A stretch of DNA of 64,000 nt from an uncultured Celeribacter sp. (GCF_963676475.1 NZ_OY781107.1:1-64000); one strand, 5' to 3'. Counted from the first letter of the stretch, positions 1 through 8,766 are shown. The notes: a model not told the origin generated them from the letters alone. Made by a program: numbers and translations.

Positions 1-4
1 ACCT

Positions 5-412
5 ATGGTTTTTCGGTCGCAGGCCAGAAGGAATGACGTTGAATACGATGCAATTGCCATTGATCTTGGGTGGGGGGGGGCGCGGTCTCTTCCGGGCAGC
101 CGTCATCCGGCAATGGCTAGAACTGAAATTGCGAAATTTGATGCTGGTTTTGCACATGAGCTGACACCAATCCTCAAGGACTATGCTGTGAACGCTGATC
201 CACAACCCTTGATTGAGAATAGTATTGAGCGACGCAAGAAAGTCCGTCTCAGAATTAATATGGCGGATTTGATCGACTACGCCTATCTACGTCGGTCAGA
301 AGATCTCGAGAAAATAACTCTCGAAGACACAGGTGATGGATCGGAGTTTTTGGCGGAAGATGTGCCGGTTGAGACGTTGGAAAAAGCAATTGAGCTGTCG
401 CGGCGACCTTAG
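5..412 (+). CDS. hypothetical protein, possibly 5'-truncated
   Basis: This 135-residue ORF is not recognised. The frame is open to the window edge, so the ATG at 5 may be internal to a longer gene. The protein is charged, with an acidic C-terminal third and no membrane segment or signal peptide. Residues 60-135 read like a folded soluble domain, while the first 40 residues (rich in G, R and S) are less protein-like. A run of ten G at 71-80 lies inside the frame and is a likely site for a frameshift or sequencing error. An inverted repeat at 435-461 follows the stop. It sits beside a dead IS3 element and could be the tail of a disrupted gene. Confidence 0.4.
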   Translation: MVFRSQARRNDVEYDAIAIDLGWGGARSLPGSRHPAMARTEIAKFDAGFAHELTPILKDYAVNADPQPLIENSIERRKKVRLRINMADLIDYAYLRRSEDLEKITLEDTGDGSEFLAEDVPVETLEKAIELSRRP

Positions 413-767
413 TTATCCCTATTGAATGTCATTCAAAACTGACCCGGTAAAGGTCAGTTTTGTCACTGAGAATCGCCCCATGTGCAAACGTGCCCCTGAC
501 GGGATTTGTGTAATGGTTAGTTAGGGTCCGTGGACAATCATCGTGATGCGATGAGGGTTGCTGCGAGGTAACCGTCCGATCTGACAGCGATTCATCGGAT
601 GCGATAATATCCATTGTTGATAATGGACATCTCGAAGGTTGTGACAATCTTGGCTGCACTTTCCTTGTGTCGGAGACCATGGCGCTGGCGCAGTTCGGGA
701 TCGGAGAATTGGGCAATGGAATGGATGCCCAGTGGGAAGGTTCTGTTGGTCACCTCATTCTGCATGG
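413..767. other. gene-poor stretch left of the IS3 element
   Basis: No convincing gene was seen here. Short ORFs exist on both strands but none has a recognisable product or a good ribosome binding site. The one clear structure is the 10-bp inverted repeat at 435-461. The reverse-strand ORF at 592-831 crosses the IS end and is probably spurious. Confidence 0.5.
435..461 (+). terminator. inverted repeat, likely terminator of the first ORF
   Basis: Arms AAAACTGACC (435-444) and GGTCAGTTTT (452-461) are perfect complements around a 7-nt loop and end in TTTT. The hairpin lies 23 bases after the stop at 412, a normal place for an intrinsic terminator. It could instead be a remnant of a transposon end. 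Confidence 0.5.
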
Positions 768-852
768 TGTCTGTCGTCAGCACCTTTGGGACAGATTTGA
801 GGATTTGAACAACGGAGGGTTTCTGGGTCATCGTAGCCTTTAAGGAGCGAAG

Positions 853-1227
853 ATGAACAAGAAGCCCGGAACATCGAAAGACGCAGCTGACAAGCTGGTC
901 AAAAACATCCGCCGCAAGACTCGCCAGACCTATTCAGCGGAGGAGAAAATCCGACTTGTATTGGCCGGATTGCGCGGGGAGGAAAGCATCTCGGCGTTAT
1001 GTCGCCGCGAGGGTATCTCTGACAGCCTGTATTACACTTGGTCGAAGGAATTCCTTGAGGCTGGAAAGCGTCGTCTTTCCGGCGACACAGCGCGTCAGGC
1101 GACATCGCATGAGGTGAAGGATCTGCGATCCGAGGCCATGGCTCTGAAAGAATGCGTGGCTGACCTCACCTTGGAAAACCGTCTGCTCAAAAAAAGCATG
1201 ACAGGGGCTGGGGAGTTCGAGGAATGA
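853..1227 (+). CDS. IS3-family transposase OrfA
   Basis: This is the DNA-binding half of an IS3-family transposase, 124 residues long. Residues 25-70 carry the helix-turn-helix typical of OrfA (EEKIRLVLAGLRGEESI, then CRREGIS and YYTWSKEF). The C-terminal part (residues 90-118) is a leucine-rich coiled coil used for multimerisation. AAGGAG at 842-847 is a good ribosome binding site for the ATG at 853. The stop overlaps the orfB start (ATGA at 1224), so orfB is translated by coupling or by frameshifting. This gene looks intact, but its partner is broken. Confidence 0.85.
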   Translation: MNKKPGTSKDAADKLVKNIRRKTRQTYSAEEKIRLVLAGLRGEESISALCRREGISDSLYYTWSKEFLEAGKRRLSGDTARQATSHEVKDLRSEAMALKECVADLTLENRLLKKSMTGAGEFEE

Positions 1228-2355
1228 GGTATCCAGCAACCGAGAAGTTGGAGATCATTCGCGCAGTTGAAGGGTCGCATCTGCCAACCAAGAAGACCCT
1301 TGATACGCTGGGCATCCCGCGCACCACATTTTACCGATGGTATGACCGATATGTCGAAGGTGGCTTTGATGCCCTCGCGGATCGCGCGCCTCGGCCAAAG
1401 TCGGTCTGGATCCGTATTCCGCAGGATCGGCGGGATGATCTGATCGAGTTTGCGCTGGAACATGAGGCGCTGACCACACGCGAGCTGGCCGTCAAATATA
1501 CCGATGAGACGCGGTATTTTGTCTCTGAATCATCGGCTTATCGTATCTTGAAAGCCGCTGATCTGATTACTGCACCAGACTAAAGCGTTTTTCAAAAAAC
1601 TTGAGGCACTCAATTTTTGAAAAACGCAGCAAGATCAATTCAGTGTCGCAACGTTTTTCGCTCAATCTGATTCAGATTAAACGAAAAACGCTTTATGTGG
1701 TGATCAAGGCTGCCGATGAGGTCACGGACAAGACCACCGCCATCAACCAGATGTGGCAGACCGACTTTACCTACTTCAAGATCATCGGGTGGGGCTGGTA
1801 TTATCTCAGCACCATCCTCGACGACGACAGCCGCTACATCATCGCCTGGAAGCTCTGCACAAACATGCGTGCTGAGGATGTCACCAGCACGATCGAGCTG
1901 GCGCTTCAGGCATCAGGCTGCGACCAGGCCGTGGTCCGGCACAAACCTCGTCTGCTCAGCGAGCGAGCTATTGAGGCGCCATTGGTTCGAGCCCAATGGC
2001 GAGCGGTTCCTGCGACATCTCTGGCGATCTGGCCAAATGGCTGGAGGGTCAGAAGATGCATCATGTCCACGGTGCGCCATTCCACCCGCAAACTCAGGGC
2101 AAGATCGAGCGCTGGCATCAGACCATGAAGAACCGAGTTCTGCTGGAAAATTACTACCTGCCCGGTGATCTTGAGCGCCAGATCGGGGCCTTCGTCGAAT
2201 ATTACAACAACCAGCGATACCACGAGAGCTTGAACAACGTCACACCCGCCGACGTCTACTTCGGCCGAGACAAATCCATTCTGAGAGAAAGAGAAAAGAT
2301 CAAGAAACAGACGATCCAACAACGCCGCTTGCAACATCAAAAGCAAGCAGCATAA
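1224..2355 (+). pseudogene. IS3-family transposase OrfB, disrupted twice
   Basis: The reading frame begins at 1224 with an HTH-type N-terminal region (PRTTFYRWYDRYVEGG) and stops at the TAA at 1581-1583, created by a MITE-like insertion. Removing 1583-1695 restores the frame exactly and runs into the DDE/rve core (QMWQTDFTYFK, the first catalytic Asp). Around 1940-1995 the frame is lost again where LLSDNG is expected: about 30 extra bases, including the inverted repeat GCCATTGG/CCAATGGC, split the motif with the second Asp. Frame then resumes at 1996-2355 with HPQTQGKIERW (catalytic Glu) and a normal C-terminus. The gene cannot make an active transposase. Confidence 0.85.
1581..1695. repeat. 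MITE-like 111-bp palindromic element with TA duplication
   Basis: Perfect 13-bp ends TAAAGCGTTTTTC (1581-1593) and GAAAAACGCTTTA (1683-1695) include a TA on each side. Inside, GCGTTTTTCAAAAA (1585-1598) pairs with TTTTTGAAAAACGC (1614-1627), and a second hairpin is built from CGTTTTTCG and CGAAAAACG around AATCTGA/TCAGATT (1664-1678). It has no coding capacity. Excising the element and one TA rejoins the OrfB frame as D-Y-V-V-I-K, so the insertion is precise with a 2-bp TA duplication. This is the target preference of IS630/Tc1-mariner transposases, which may mobilise it in trans. Confidence 0.85.
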
Positions 2356-2671
2356 TCAATCACGCAACCGAACCAGAGCCTCCAATGTTCAAGCCGCTCT
2401 GATGTCCCATTTTATATGACGACAGACAGCACCGAAACTGCGGAACGACAATCACAGACACCAGATCGGCCCCAAACGGACCTTCGTCATCAATCTATTA
2501 ACCCTACCGGTCCTTCATAGCAGACATTCTGAACGGCGCTCAAAGTTCACTCCCTCTCAGAGGTCAAAAAAAGAACGATGAGAGTTTTCCTCTAGTCTGT
2601 AGATCAAGTGACGCTTACGAGCTGGTCTATTCAATCATGGACCACAAAAGCCGTGCGACCGATCCCAAACC

Positions 2672-3928
2672 TCATTGGTCAAGACGGTCACGCAAACGGT
2701 AGTAATGAATCCCAAGCGTTCCGTAGATTGGATGCAGAGCATGAAACGGAAGCGTTTCAATTGTCTTTGCCACCGGGATTGGCAGTTGAACTCCTTTGGC
2801 CAGATAGGCTGAAAAAGCTTTGCCAAGCGCTGTCGAAAGCGCAACACCGCGTCCATTGAATCCCGTCGCTAAAAGCAGTCCCGGTTCCGGCTCACACACC
2901 CGGATGCGGTGATCCGCCGTCATGCCAACGCGCCCGAACCAATGGTAGTCAATCTCGAAACCGGCGCCAAACATCGCGCGCACCTCCGCCTCAATCCGGC
3001 GAAAGCCTTCCGCCCGGGTCGGATCGGAAAACTGGCCCCGCCCACCAAGCATGAGACGATTTCCGGGACCGATACGGAAATAGGTCCCAACCCGACGTGC
3101 CTCTGATACGACGACACCATTCGGCAGAATGCGCTCAAGTTGTTCGGAACTCAGAGGCTTGGTCGCGACCTGAAAACTGTTGGCGGGCACCGTTGCGCGT
3201 TTGACATCGCGGTTCAGGCCACGCGGCGTGTAAACATTGGTGGCAAGCACCACGCGTTCGGCACGGACAACAGCACCTGACGGCAAAGTCGCCCACCACT
3301 TTCCATCGCTGCGCTTGAGCGCCACCACCGGGGTTTGCGCAAAAATCTTCGCCCCCGCCGCTTCTGCCGCCCGAGCCAGAGCACGCGCGTATTTCAGCGG
3401 GTGAACCTTGCCCGCGCGCCGGTCAAGCCAGCCGCCTGCGAACACACCGGAGCCGGTCTCCTGCGCCACCGCCACAGCATCGAGCCATTCTACGGGGGCG
3501 CCGCGCGCTTCCCATTGACGCATCCGGGCCTGCAATCCGGCGAGATGGACCTGTTTCGCCCCAGCCTGAATCCAGCCCGAGCGCGAGGCCTCGCAATCAA
3601 GTCCCAGCCGATCGACCAGATCGAACAGCACATCTGCGGTGCTTCCCGCGAATTCGGTCGCGCCTTCACCCCAAAGCCGGTCCATTGCATCCGGGTCGTC
3701 CTTGAGCCCCGGAATGACCTGCCCGCCGTTGCGCCCCGAAGCGCCGAAACCGGGCTCCTGCGCCTCCAGAAGGGTAACATCCATACCCGCCTCAGCGAGG
3801 TGTAGCGCGGTGGACAGGCCCTGAAACCCGCCACCGATCACAAGAGCATCGGTTGCCAGGCTTTCGGACAGCGACGGAAGCACCGGAACATCCGGCGCGG
3901 TGGCGGCCCAAATGGATTGAAAGCTCAT
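2672..3928 (-). CDS. FAD-dependent amine/amino-acid oxidoreductase (DAO family)
   Basis: This 418-residue flavoenzyme of the D-amino-acid-oxidase fold resembles gamma-glutamylputrescine oxidase PuuB and related amine oxidases. The Rossmann motif VIGGGFQG lies at residues 30-37 with the acidic end of strand 2 at E55. The FAD-contacting GASGRNGG is at 62-69, and a C-terminal GFNGRG loop closes the cofactor site. There is no signal peptide, so it is cytoplasmic. It is the last gene of a leftward cluster with an amino-acid ABC transporter, under a probable XRE-cupin regulator. That setting suggests oxidation of an imported amine or amino acid as a carbon or nitrogen source. The substrate cannot be fixed from sequence. 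Confidence 0.85.
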   Translation of the reverse strand: MSFQSIWAATAPDVPVLPSLSESLATDALVIGGGFQGLSTALHLAEAGMDVTLLEAQEPGFGASGRNGGQVIPGLKDDPDAMDRLWGEGATEFAGSTADVLFDLVDRLGLDCEASRSGWIQAGAKQVHLAGLQARMRQWEARGAPVEWLDAVAVAQETGSGVFAGGWLDRRAGKVHPLKYARALARAAEAAGAKIFAQTPVVALKRSDGKWWATLPSGAVVRAERVVLATNVYTPRGLNRDVKRATVPANSFQVATKPLSSEQLERILPNGVVVSEARRVGTYFRIGPGNRLMLGGRGQFSDPTRAEGFRRIEAEVRAMFGAGFEIDYHWFGRVGMTADHRIRVCEPEPGLLLATGFNGRGVALSTALGKAFSAYLAKGVQLPIPVAKTIETLPFHALHPIYGTLGIHYYRLRDRLDQ

Positions 3929-3940
3929 GATCTTCTCCGA

Positions 3941-4672
3941 TCACATGAGATGGCTGACACGACGCAGAAATTCCTGCGTTCGTTCGTTTTGCGGTCGGGT
4001 CAGGACCTCTTCCGCCGTGCCCTGCTCTGCGATCCGGCCACTGTCGAGGAAGAAGACATTGTTGGCCACTTCGCGCGCGAATTGGATTTCGTGGGTGACG
4101 ATCAGCATGGTCATATGCTCCTGCGCGAGATCGCGCAGAACCGTCAGAACTTCGCCCACCATCTCCGGATCGAGCGCAGAGGTTGGCTCATCCAGAAGGA
4201 TGGCGTCGGGGCGCATGGCGAGCGCACGGGCGATGGCCACGCGCTGTTGCTGACCGCCGGACAGCGCCGCAGGGTAGAAATCCATCTTGTCGGCCAGTCC
4301 CACACGGCGCAGATGCTCTTCGGCGCGGGCACGCACTTCGTCTTTGTTCTCGCGCAGAACCTGCACCGGGCCTTCCATGACATTCTGGAGCGCCGTCATA
4401 TGCGGAAATAGATTGAAGCGCTGAAACACCATCGCGACGCGCGTGCGTATGTCGTGAATGGAGCTGGCATGGGCGTCGACCTTTTGATCGTCGACGAAAA
4501 TCCCGCCGGACTGATAATCTTCCAAACCGTTCACGCAGCGCAGAAGCGTCGATTTGCCCGACCCGGAAGCCCCAATCAGGCAGACGACCTGGCCCTTTTC
4601 GACCTCGGCATCAATGCCCTTGAGCACCTCGTGATGACCGTAGGATTTATGGATGTTCTCGAAACGGATCAT
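3941..4672 (-). CDS. polar amino-acid ABC transporter, ATP-binding protein
   Basis: This is a 243-residue ATPase of the GlnQ/HisP/ArtP type. Walker A GASGSGKST is at residues 34-42, the signature LSGGQQQR at 137-144, Walker B AILLDEPTS at 157-165 and the switch histidine at 194. The start is set at the ATG at 4672 because it forms a 4-bp ATGA overlap with the permease stop and begins the conserved MIRFENIHKSYG. An upstream in-frame start at 4735 would add 21 unconserved residues lying inside the permease gene. It powers uptake with the permease at 4669-5325 and the binding protein at 5382-6119. Confidence 0.93.
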   Translation of the reverse strand: MIRFENIHKSYGHHEVLKGIDAEVEKGQVVCLIGASGSGKSTLLRCVNGLEDYQSGGIFVDDQKVDAHASSIHDIRTRVAMVFQRFNLFPHMTALQNVMEGPVQVLRENKDEVRARAEEHLRRVGLADKMDFYPAALSGGQQQRVAIARALAMRPDAILLDEPTSALDPEMVGEVLTVLRDLAQEHMTMLIVTHEIQFAREVANNVFFLDSGRIAEQGTAEEVLTRPQNERTQEFLRRVSHLM

Positions 4673-5325
4673 CGCGATCTCCCCATTTTCAACTCGACGC
4701 GGCGCATCACTATGTTGAGCGGAATGGTCAGGCACAGATAAAGCGCTGCAACCATGGTAAAAACGGTCATGTTGTCAAAGGTCGAAGACGCGAGCATTTT
4801 GCCCTGCATCGTCAGCTCAGCGACCGAAATCACCGAGACCTGCGAGCTGTCTTTCAGCAGCATCACCATGTTGTTGCCATAGGGCGGCAGCGAAATCCGC
4901 ACTGCCTGCGGCAGGATGATCCGCCGCATCATTTTGCCATGGCGCATGCCGATGGACTTCGCGGCTTCGACCTGCCCGCGGTCCACCGCCTCGATCCCGC
5001 CGCGAAAAGTTTCGCCGATGTAGCACGAATAGATCAGCCCGAGGCCGATGATCCCGGCCTGAAAAGCGGTCAAGTCGATGCCCATGTCCGGCATCACGAA
5101 ATAGATATAGAAGAGCACCACAAGGATCGGAATGCCACGCAGGAATTCAACGATATAGCGCGCAGGACGTTCAAGCCAGACATTGCGCGACGTGCGCATC
5201 ATGGCCCAGACAAGCCCGAGGGCCGTGGCGAGGAACAGCGCAAGCAGAGAGACCGCGACAGTGCGCCAGAGACCGGTCAGCAAAAGCGGCAGGTATTCCT
5301 GAATCCGCTCGGAAAGGGGCGACAT
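4669..5325 (-). CDS. polar amino-acid ABC transporter, permease
   Basis: This is a 218-residue inner-membrane subunit of the HisM/GlnP family with about five hydrophobic segments. The EAA loop, which contacts the ATPase, is visible as EAAKSIGMRHGKMMRRIILPQ near residues 120-140. A single permease gene is present, so the transporter is probably a homodimer. The stop overlaps the ATPase start by four bases. The binding-protein gene upstream is separated by 56 bases, which hold a GC-rich inverted repeat near 5340-5375 that may trim expression of the downstream genes. Confidence 0.92.
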   Translation of the reverse strand: MSPLSERIQEYLPLLLTGLWRTVAVSLLALFLATALGLVWAMMRTSRNVWLERPARYIVEFLRGIPILVVLFYIYFVMPDMGIDLTAFQAGIIGLGLIYSCYIGETFRGGIEAVDRGQVEAAKSIGMRHGKMMRRIILPQAVRISLPPYGNNMVMLLKDSSQVSVISVAELTMQGKMLASSTFDNMTVFTMVAALYLCLTIPLNIVMRRVELKMGRSR

Positions 5326-5381
5326 GATTGCCTCCTGTCGATGGGGGGCGCCCGGCGGTTCGACCGTCGGGCCATTTTGGA

Positions 5382-6119
5382 TCAGAGGCCGTATTTGGCA
5401 AAAATCTCAGCAAGCTCACCGCTTTCCTTCATCGCGGCAATCGAGGCGTTGACCTCGGCCAGAAGCTCCGGGTTTTCCTTGGACACAGCCAGTGCGACAT
5501 CGCCGATCGCCATCGGCTCATAGCCCTCGACCAGCTTCACACCGAGCGCCGGATTTTGGCCCACCTGATAGGCGATGATCGGCAGATCGCCAAAACCCGC
5601 TTTGATCCGGCCCAGCTTCACGTCCCGCATGATGTCGACGAGGCTGTCATAGAGCTTGACCTCTTTGAAAATGCCTTTGGCCTGAAGCTTGTCGGCAAAG
5701 GTCGTACCGATCTGGGCGCCGACGACTTCGCCGGCCAGATCGTCGAGTTGATAGGCGTTATCGTCATCGGCAGCCACGAACATGCCGTCGCCATAGCTGT
5801 AAACCGTATCCGAGAAATCCACGACTTCCTTGCGCTTGTCGGTGGCGAGCATGCCCGCCGAAATCACGTCGATCTTTCCGGTTTCGAGCGCCGGGATCAG
5901 GGCCGAAAACTGGTTGATCGCGAATTCGGGCGTATCTCCGAGACCCTCTGCGATCGCGGCGGCCAGATCAACCATGGCACCGGTTGGCTTCTGGGTCGCG
6001 GTATCGACGAAGGTGAAAGGCACGCCGGTGGTGGTCACCCCAACGGTCAGCTCATCCGCCTGAGCGGACAGCGCGGAAAGGGCCAGAGTGCTGGCGAGAG
6101 CAAGCGAGCGAAGTTTCAT
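5382..6119 (-). CDS. amino-acid ABC transporter, periplasmic binding protein
   Basis: This 245-residue protein belongs to solute-binding family 3. A signal peptide (charged MKLR, hydrophobic core, ALSAQA cleavage site) covers residues 1-21. The mature domain shows family features: GVTTTGVPFTFVD near the start, GAMVDLAAAIAEGLG, and a ligand-contacting DVISAGMLATDKRKEVVDFS stretch. It is the first gene of the leftward transporter operon and faces the XRE-cupin regulator across 240 bp. The ligand is probably a polar amino acid or a polyamine-related compound, judging from the linked amine oxidase. Confidence 0.92.
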   Translation of the reverse strand: MKLRSLALASTLALSALSAQADELTVGVTTTGVPFTFVDTATQKPTGAMVDLAAAIAEGLGDTPEFAINQFSALIPALETGKIDVISAGMLATDKRKEVVDFSDTVYSYGDGMFVAADDDNAYQLDDLAGEVVGAQIGTTFADKLQAKGIFKEVKLYDSLVDIMRDVKLGRIKAGFGDLPIIAYQVGQNPALGVKLVEGYEPMAIGDVALAVSKENPELLAEVNASIAAMKESGELAEIFAKYGL

Positions 6120-6359
6120 CAGATTTATCCCTGTTGTAAGCGCGCCTTCAGACGCATTTGAACTATCTTCAGCATATTGAAGAAAATTTCATTCTCAACG
6201 AAAAACCTTCATGATTTTCATATTTTTGAAAAAATATCCTGAGAATCAGATTTATCTTCTTATTTGATCACGATGCATTTAGAATAATGAAGAACGCCGA
6301 CCGCCTACCCCGCCGCTCACCCCACATTTTTACTGATCATACCCCCCCCTGAAAGCCCC
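6120..6359. promoter_or_regulatory. A+T-rich divergent promoter region
   Basis: This intergenic region separates the leftward transporter operon from the rightward regulator and is much richer in A+T than its surroundings. It holds ATTCTCA (6191-6197) inverted against TGAGAAT (6240-6246), and between them a near-palindrome ATATTTTTGAAAAAATAT (6219-6236). These are plausible operator sites for the XRE-cupin protein at 6360. Confidence 0.5.
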
Positions 6360-6971
6360 ATGTCCATCGCAGATTCGGAAGCCAAATTGAAAATTGACCC
6401 GCTGAACGGTCACGATGATGTCTCGCTGGGCGACGCCGTGCGCCGGGCACGCCGTGATCAACGCCTGTCTTTGCAGACCGTCGCCGATGGCGTCGGCATC
6501 TCGACTGGGCTACTGAGCCAGATCGAACGCGGGATTTCCTCTCCCTCCATCCGCAACCTGCGCGCCATTTGCGATGTCATCGGTATCCCATTCCTCTCGC
6601 TCTTCGATACGGATGGCGAGGCAGATCAGGAGGAAGGGCTGGTCGTCCGCGCCGGTCATCGCCGCATCCTCGATTTCGGTGATCGTGGTATGGTAAAATC
6701 TTTCCTGACCGCGCATGACGAGGGCTCCCTTCAGGTGATGGAAATCATCATCGAACCCGGCGGTGGATCCGGAGAAGAATCCTACAGCCACGAAGGCGAA
6801 GAATGCGGCGTTATCCTGAACGGTGAAGCCGAACTTTTCGTCGACGATAAAAGCTATCAGCTTCACGAAGGCGACTCCTTTCATTTCGAAAGCAGGCGTC
6901 CGCACCGATTCCGCAACATGGGCGACAAGATATGTCGTATCATGTGGGTAACAACGCCACCGGTTTGGTAA
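6360..6971 (+). CDS. XRE-cupin transcriptional regulator (PuuR-like)
   Basis: This 203-residue regulator has an XRE-type helix-turn-helix at about residues 36-63 (LQTVADGVGISTGLLSQIER) and a C-terminal cupin sensor domain at about 115-195. The cupin shows the family pattern HEGEECGVILNGE and GDSFHF followed by PHR. This architecture is typical of PuuR and other regulators of amine and amino-acid catabolism, where the cupin binds the effector. It is divergent from the transporter-oxidase operon and most likely controls it and itself from the 6120-6359 region. Confidence 0.88.
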   Translation: MSIADSEAKLKIDPLNGHDDVSLGDAVRRARRDQRLSLQTVADGVGISTGLLSQIERGISSPSIRNLRAICDVIGIPFLSLFDTDGEADQEEGLVVRAGHRRILDFGDRGMVKSFLTAHDEGSLQVMEIIIEPGGGSGEESYSHEGEECGVILNGEAELFVDDKSYQLHEGDSFHFESRRPHRFRNMGDKICRIMWVTTPPVW

Positions 6972-7189
6972 GCCATACGACCTTAATTCATGAGCTGGAA
7001 AAGCTCCCAAGGAACGAAAAGCTTGCGCCCAGGAAAGGTGTTTAGTTTCTCGCCAGATCCAAGCATCCCCCAAAATATGGCACAGAGTCGTCGTGCGTGA
7101 GATGGCCTTAGTCGGATTTGAGCGACCGCGAACTTAGCATCTTGGACATTCAAACAGATTGCAGCGAAGGTCGGCTTCCCGCCCAATTC

Positions 7190-8625
7190 TGTTGAAAAAC
7201 TAACGTTTGCGAATGCAGAAATGGCAGTTACAAATTCGTCGCAAGCGTCTTTCTAATCAGGCTTTTCGCATTTGCTGCGGTGCAGGAAAGATCTTGGCCA
7301 GTTTTCGGAGGTTTTGGGCGGTGGCTGCGAGGATGGAGTGAGCCGGGACCGTGGCCCCAGTGGGGCCGCGAAAGCCCGAAGCGAACGTCATTTGCGCCAC
7401 ATGGTCCACGTAATCGAAGCCGGTTCAGGCCAAGGATTCTTTTGAGGTGGCAAAGAGCATCTCAACCTTCTTTCGCAGCTTCATCGAGATCACATATTGC
7501 TCGGTTTCGGCGATCTCGCGAGCGACCTGGCGGGCGTCTTCGTGCTCTTCGCGGGTGGTCTTGCGCGCGTCGGCGTTTGGGCAGCACTTGGGTTTGGAGG
7601 GGCAGGCCTGACAGACCTCCTTCAAGGCGCGATACCGCGCCGTGCCTTTGCCCGATGGTCCCCGGTTCGGGTCTGAGGAGTTGCGCCGGAACGGCTTCAG
7701 CTCGTGGCCTTCGGGGCAGTGCCGTAGGCCGTGTCTGCGATCAGACGCTCGGGATGCAGATCGAACTTTGCCTTCACGCGGTTCAGCATGGTCTTGGTCG
7801 ACCCAACCTCGGCCTGCCGGATTGAGCGCGTCGCCTCGACATCGACGATGACCCCGTGATCCGTGTCGATCAGGTCGTTGTCGGAATAGCTGAAGAATGC
7901 TGGCCCTTTGCGTGCCGCGGTCCATTGGCTTGCCGGATCGGAATGGGACGTAAACTTGGGCTGAACCTCGCTGGCCGCACCGAACGCGGCCTCGTCCAAG
8001 GTGTTAAGATACTCACGAACGGCCCGCGGCGCGTCGGCCGGATCAATCTGCTTCGCGTTCCATTCCTCCTTCGGCGTCGAGTTCTGCTTGTTGGCATCCG
8101 CCTCAATCAAACTGGCGTCGATGGCCATGCGCTGGCCGCTGACGAGGCCTTCTTCGATACACCGCGCGACAGTCGTTTCGAACAGGTGGCGCAGCAGTTC
8201 ACTCTCGCGGAACCTGCCATGACGGTTCTTGGAAAAGGTCGAATGGTTGGGAACACGGTCGTTCAAATCCAGACGACAAAACCAGCGATATGCCAGGTTC
8301 AGATGTACCTCCTCGCACAGCCGCCGCTCGGACCGGATACCAAAGCAATAGCCCACCAACAGCATGCGGATCAGTAGCTCAGGATCAACTGACGGGCGGC
8401 CGGTGTGACTGTAGAAATCCGAAAGATGGGCGCGAATACTGCTCAGCTCGACGAACCGATCAATCGACCGTAGCAGGTGATCCTGGGGAACGTGATCCTC
8501 CAGCGAGAACTCGTAAAACAGTGCCGCCCGCGCTTCTTGCGTCGGTCCCATCATCGTTCAATCCCTCACGATGGAAAGAATTGAATCAGTGACTTACGCA
8601 CCGATCAAGGAATAGTTTTTCAACA
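7190..8625 (-). mobile_element. IS1182-type insertion sequence, degenerate
   Basis: The element is bounded by a perfect 13-bp inverted repeat, TGTTGAAAAACTA at 7190-7202 and TAGTTTTTCAACA at 8613-8625. The single transposase gene on the minus strand has an internal deletion and frameshifts, so the copy is dead. It marks the left border of the Tn7-like region, about 140 bases from the end of the Lon-like ATPase gene. Confidence 0.8.
7257..8554 (-). pseudogene. IS1182-family transposase, deleted and frameshifted
   Basis: The N-terminal 280 residues (8554 down to about 7715) are well preserved, with the DUF772-type domain (HLSDFYSHTGRPSVDPELLIRM) and the motif IADTAYGTAP. Directly after TAYGTAP the family normally has a further linker, but here the sequence jumps in another frame to CPEGHELKPFRRN and the CPSKPKCCPN zinc-like stretch. 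That implies a deletion of tens of codons plus a frame change near 7715-7725. A second frame loss near 7430 separates the last conserved block (AATAQNLRKLAKIF), which ends at 7257. Three lesions make it non-functional. Confidence 0.85.
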
Positions 8626-8766
8626 AAATACGCCCTTTCGGGTCGGCACCTGGCGTAAAGTAGCGCCTTGCACGAATCCCGCTTGGGCCGACACCCGCCA
8701 GCTGCGGCCATCAGCCAAGCGTCTGCTTTGGTCTTCGCCGGCCGAAGGCGCGTTCGCATCCAACGC

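Larger units (their letters stand above)
768..2428 (+). mobile_element. IS3-family insertion sequence, inactivated
   Basis: The element is bounded by a perfect 12-bp terminal inverted repeat, TGTCTGTCGTCA at 768-779 and TGACGACAGACA at 2417-2428. Weaker similarity continues inward: both ends have GGGACA followed later by TTGAAC. It encodes OrfA (853-1227) and a broken OrfB (1224-2355) in the usual overlapping arrangement. A 111-bp element has inserted into orfB at 1581, and a second lesion lies near 1925-1995. No direct target duplication is obvious outside the repeats (TGG on the left, GCA on the right), so one flank may have been rearranged. Confidence 0.8.

Noticed and set aside
592..831. 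Reverse-strand ORF of 79 codons as a gene
   Set aside because: It crosses the IS3 terminal repeat, has no recognisable domain and lacks a good ribosome binding site.
5328..6161. Long plus-strand ORF opposite the binding-protein gene
   Set aside because: It is a shadow of the solute-binding protein gene caused by high G+C; its translation is His/Arg-rich and matches nothing.
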